Assembly (NCBI GenBank): GCA_920105625.2
Contig: OV050030.1
Span: 428,388,240 to 428,452,239 of the forward strand
Direction: 5' to 3'
Length of the DNA: 64,000 nt
DNA from: Clusia tigrina
Taxonomy: Eukaryota > Arthropoda > Insecta > Diptera > Clusiidae
Every line of letters begins with the position of its first letter. Position 1 is the stretch's first letter. A model generated the notes under the pieces. It made no database searches, was not told the DNA's origin, and worked only from the letters and a program-made list of their open reading frames with translations. A program made the position numbers and the translations under genes. Shown here in pieces: positions 62,290 through 64,000 of this stretch.

Positions 62290-62577
62290 TAGATTAGATT
62301 AGATTTATTTAAGGGTGTTATAAACCGCCCTATATTGTGATGCCCCTATTTATTTGAAAGATGAGGATAGTCCCATCTAGAGAACTTCTGTTAGGTTAAT
62401 TTCCGATAGGAATTCATATAGTTTGGAGGAATCAAGTTGAGAGATCTTGCTCATATCGAAGATATATTCTCCAAAACACCTGAGTCTTTTGTGTGCCAAT
62501 GGTCCGCAGTCTGTGATCCAGTGCAATGAGGTTTCCTCATTTTCTCCACAGAATAAAGGGTAGGGTAAGACATCATA
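62290..62577 (-). pseudogene. Jockey-clade LINE 3' remnant
   Basis: The minus strand encodes YDVLPYPLFCGENEETSLHW, ITDCGPLAHKRLRCFGEYIF, then DMSKISQLDSSKLYEFLSEI and NLTEVL with a stop at 62377-62379. The CGE.EET..H...DC..L...R...LG pattern is the C-terminal zinc-like block of Jockey-type elements. The 3' UTR ends in AAATAAATCTAATCTAATCT at about 62290-62312. The 5' part is absent. The sequence is open in one frame over 66 codons, so the fragment is not very old. Confidence 0.72.
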
Positions 62578-64000
62578 TTATTACAGGTGGCGTGTTTATT
62601 GGATTCGTAAAAATATAGAATCTATAAGAGTATATAGTATATATATAGAATCTGTCGATCTACATCCTCTTATAGAGTAAACCCACTTTGTATTGACATT
62701 CAGTATATTTATTTTTGAAAGTTATATATTTCAAAAACAAACTACTTTGTTATTTTTTAGCATGAAGTTTTTAAGTTGTGATATTTCTCGCCACGTCCAT
62801 GAGAACAAATACAGTAACTTTCATCGAAATTGCTGATGTCATATTAAATGACTTTGTCGCACCAATTCTTATGGATTTGTATAAAATATAATGTGAAGGA
62901 TTTAAATATATATTTGAAGGCATTATTTCTACGCATGCGCATACAATTTGTAATGTTTCTCTGATTTGCGGAAATGGTTGTGACGCCATACAGAAGGGAT
63001 TGGCATATACATATGGGCACATACATATATATATTCTTAATCAAGGAGGCTCATGGGATCTCGGTCTGTCCTTCCTCTCCGCTTATTAATTGCATTGTAG
63101 TAGTTCATATGTCTAGAACAAAATCAGCCATTCGACTAAGAACATTTAATCGAGTTTGAGCAAGCAGCTGAAGGCTATATTTGGTGAATATCAGTCCACC
63201 AACAACACTTAATTTGGATATAATTTTAATTGCTATTAAAATAATGTAAAATAAAAGAATTACACGCTTATAAATACGAGCAACGTATGTGTAGTGCAGT
63301 TGAATAGTCGGTGCCGACCGACTACACACATTGTTGTTTGCATTGTTTAACTTGCAACTGCTACACAAAAGTGCAAAATGAATGTACGTGCTCGGCATGC
63401 GAACTAATTATTCGCTTAAGTTAAAATGCAAACAGAGTTTCCCTTAGGAAATGTAGCACATCCGGCATATTGAATAGAGTGTTGCTGTACGAGTGTCCAC
63501 GGGTCCAAATTTGAAATTTACGAAATGTTTGGCATTTCTCAATTTCCTTATTTGATACCATGCATTCTTCAATGGTGGTATTCCTTTTTATTATTATGCC
63601 CCTTATGTTCATTTGCAGACGATTGGCTCAGTCGATTCGACTTGACTAAGTACTAAATAACATTTTAGTTTTACCGGTTTAGTTTGGAGAGTTTTGCTAT
63701 ATTAATAGATGTGTAAATAACTTCACAATTAATTTTTTATTTAGTTTTCTAGTTATAGTTTACATACGTCCCTTATTTTAAAGTACTCTTATTATTGCGT
63801 AGCTTACTGGACTCTGGTGAATAAATCATACATGTTGGGGTTCAGTATCGATGGTCGGAGGTTGCATGAAATGCGCGGTGGTTGTGTCGATGTTCCATGC
63901 TCAGCTGCACTAGGCTCGAAAGTTCGATCGCTGTATCAAACTTGTTTAGAAGCTGCGTATTAAGAAATCGTTCACTTTTGTTTATAAGTGAATTGATTAA
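62578..64000. other. Gene-free AT-rich end of the window
   Basis: About 1.4 kb without a supportable gene or element. Short frames only; may still be intron of the Q-rich gene. Confidence 0.45.

Overview
This is a nuclear genomic window from a higher dipteran, most likely a tephritid fruit fly (Bactrocera/Zeugodacus/Ceratitis type). The basis is spliced orthologues of fly genes (Bap55, EDTP, Pdk, ced-6), AT-rich intergenic DNA full of CATA/TATG and (TA)n microsatellites, introns larger than in Drosophila, and remnants of insect-type LINEs, mariner-like and Harbinger-like elements. The genus is an inference. Exon structures were derived by hand from GT/AG sites, reading-frame phase and remembered family sequences; no alignment was run.

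Layout: 1-1.7 kb is old repeat DNA with a TIR/TTA-TSD MITE (494-962) and a decayed mariner-like transposase. Bap55 (+, 2459-3863, 3 exons) faces the methylthioadenosine phosphorylase gene (-, 4630-5524). A single-exon MADF-like gene (+, 7768-8661) faces EDTP/MTMR14 (-, 9804-17307, 6 exons), whose first intron holds a Jockey-type remnant and a well-preserved 5'-truncated I-like LINE with an 11-bp target duplication. TMEM18 (-, 18917-20120, 4 exons) is head-to-head with a USP35/USP38-type deubiquitinase (+, 22500-28097, 6 exons); a MITE copy lies between them. Pdk (+, 30730-34064, 6 exons) is convergent with ced-6 (-, 38746-41087, 6 exons). The space between them holds a second copy of the same MITE, interrupted by another Harbinger-like MITE, and a LINE remnant. 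From 41.1 to 57 kb there is no confident gene, only microsatellites, a third MITE copy (48348-48701) and one possible isolated exon. From 57.06 to 60.7 kb two exons of a Q-, S/T- and N-rich protein (+) are visible; the gene extends beyond what I can follow. The rest is mostly non-coding, with one more LINE remnant at 62.3 kb.

The genes are ordinary housekeeping or regulatory eukaryotic genes and do not form one pathway: BAF/PBAF chromatin remodelling (Bap55), methionine salvage (MTAP), phosphoinositide dephosphorylation (EDTP), an inner-nuclear-membrane protein (TMEM18), deubiquitination (USP), mitochondrial PDH control (Pdk) and engulfment signalling (ced-6). The most informative novelty is the mobile DNA: a three-copy MITE family of about 350 bp, one copy of which carries a nested element whose empty site can be read from a sister copy in the same window. 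I found no clearly new biological system.
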